Shown in pieces: positions 63,175 through 64,000 of a stretch of 64,000 nucleotides of DNA. The notes beneath the pieces were generated by a model. That model did not search any database. It had not been told where the DNA came from and worked only from the letters and a program-made list of their open reading frames with translations. Position numbers and translations under genes: made by a program. Location of the stretch: positions 5,766,001-5,830,000 of the forward strand of contig NZ_CP134876.1 of the NCBI RefSeq assembly GCF_032108445.1, in the 5' to 3' direction. Origin of the DNA: Micromonospora halotolerans. Lineage in GTDB: Bacteria > Actinomycetota > Actinomycetes > Mycobacteriales > Micromonosporaceae. The number at the start of each line of letters is the position of its first letter. The stretch's first letter is position 1.

Positions 63175-64000
63175 ATGACAGTTCGACCTCCGGGCCCGCC
63201 CGGGCGGTCCGCCGACTTCCGGCTGCTCGTCGCCGGCCAGACGGCCACCCAACTGGGCACCGACGTCACGGCGATCGCGTTCCCGCTGATCGCGGTGCTG
63301 ATCCTGCACGCCACACCCGTGCAACTGGGCGTCCTGGTGGCCGTGCAGAACGGCGCGTTCCTGCTGCTCGGGGTGCCGGCCGGCGTCTGGCTGGACCGGC
63401 GCCGGCTCCGGCCGGTGCTGATCATGACCGATCTGGTCCGGTGTGCGGCGCTCGTGACGGTCACCGTGACGGCCGCGCTGGGCCGGCTCACGCTGCCGCT
63501 GCTGATCGCCGCGGCCGCGGTCATGGCCGTCATGCGGGTGCTGTTCGACATCGGCCACCAGTCGTACCTGCCGAAGCTGCTCCACCGGGCGGACCTGCTG
63601 CGCGGCAACTGCACCCTGGAGACCGTTCGCTCCTCCGGTCAGGTCGCCGGCCCCAGCCTCGGCGGCTGGCTCACGCAGCTGGTGGGCGCGACGAACACCC
63701 TGCTGGTCGACGCGGTGAGCTTCCTGGTCAGTGCCGTGTGCCTGGCCCGGATCCGGGCCCCGGAGCCGGTGCCCCGGCGGCCCGCACCGGTGAGCACGGC
63801 GCACGAGGCCCGGGAGGGCCTGACCTTCGTCCTCGGTGATCCCGTGCTGCGCGCCATCGCGGCCACGAGCGCCCTGGTCAACCTGCTGTTCACCGCCGCC
63901 ACCGCCCTGATCGTCCTGTTCCTGGTCGAGACCGTGGGTGTCTCCCCCGGCGCCGTCGGCGTGCTGCTGTCCGCCGCCCCCGCCGCGGCACTGCTGGGCG
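63175..64000 (+). CDS. MFS transporter, 3' truncated by window edge
   Basis: The 275 visible residues show an MFS exporter of the MFS_3 (enterobactin-exporter-like) type. FRLLVAGQTATQLGTDVTAI lies at helix 1, LLLGVPAGVWLDRRRLRPVL covers the helix 2-3 loop, and about eight helices are visible. ATG 63175 follows GAGGG. The gene continues beyond 64000. The substrate is unknown. Confidence 0.88.
   Translation, partial: MTVRPPGPPGRSADFRLLVAGQTATQLGTDVTAIAFPLIAVLILHATPVQLGVLVAVQNGAFLLLGVPAGVWLDRRRLRPVLIMTDLVRCAALVTVTVTAALGRLTLPLLIAAAAVMAVMRVLFDIGHQSYLPKLLHRADLLRGNCTLETVRSSGQVAGPSLGGWLTQLVGATNTLLVDAVSFLVSAVCLARIRAPEPVPRRPAPVSTAHEAREGLTFVLGDPVLRAIAATSALVNLLFTAATALIVLFLVETVGVSPGAVGVLLSAAPAAALLG

Overview
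The window is very GC-rich DNA (above 70% by eye) with tightly packed genes, many ATGA/GTGA stop-start overlaps and frequent GTG starts. The gene content points to a filamentous actinomycete, most likely Micromonosporaceae (Micromonospora-like): Tat/lipobox siderophore receptor, IdeR/DmdR iron box, ricin-lectin glycosidases, and a group 1h (actinobacterial) NiFe hydrogenase. The species call is an inference. No rRNA, tRNA, CRISPR array, transposase or prophage gene was seen.

Layout. 1-3.8 kb: an adhesin-like beta-repeat protein (cut by the left edge), a DrrAB-type ABC exporter, small YnfA and CsbD proteins, and a histidine phosphatase. 3.9-9.9 kb (minus strand): a CDP-glycerol glycerophosphotransferase-like protein, an Lrp/AsnC regulator, an acyl-CoA dehydrogenase coupled to an M24 peptidase, and a FUSC membrane protein. 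9.9-14.9 kb: a siderophore uptake locus, with interacting reductase and binding protein on the minus strand and two permeases and an ATPase on the plus strand, around a near-consensus iron box.

15.5-29.6 kb is a large hydrogenase island. The plus-strand operon runs: conserved 470-aa protein, maturation protease, hypA, hemerythrin, hhyS, hhyL, a NifU-like protein, a cysteine-rich protein, two mini-proteins, hypC, hypD, hypE. A facing minus-strand operon runs PadR regulator, SIS protein, atypical HypC, second SIS protein, hypF. HypB is not encoded here. 29.7-38.4 kb (minus strand) encodes a complete cytochrome bc complex and caa3-type oxidase (ctaC with fused cytochrome c, ctaD, ctaE, a small membrane protein, ctaG, a cytochrome c lipoprotein, qcrC, qcrA, qcrB). 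38.6-43.1 kb (plus strand) encodes cytochrome c maturation System I parts CcmC, E, F, G and H, without CcmA or CcmB. Together these three blocks could take electrons from (trace) hydrogen through the quinone pool to a dedicated oxygen reductase and mature its c-type hemes. Functional linkage is inferred from proximity.

43.2-47.9 kb holds an FAD dehydrogenase, a PucR-type regulator, a YccF membrane protein and an FkbM-type methyltransferase, plus a noncoding stretch with a large imperfect palindrome. 48-62.9 kb is a glycan-use region: LacI regulator, a five-gene oligopeptide-family ABC importer, GH1 beta-glucosidase, secreted GH30-lectin enzyme, ROK regulator, LtrA-like membrane protein and a secreted GH18 chitinase. 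The window ends inside an MFS exporter gene.
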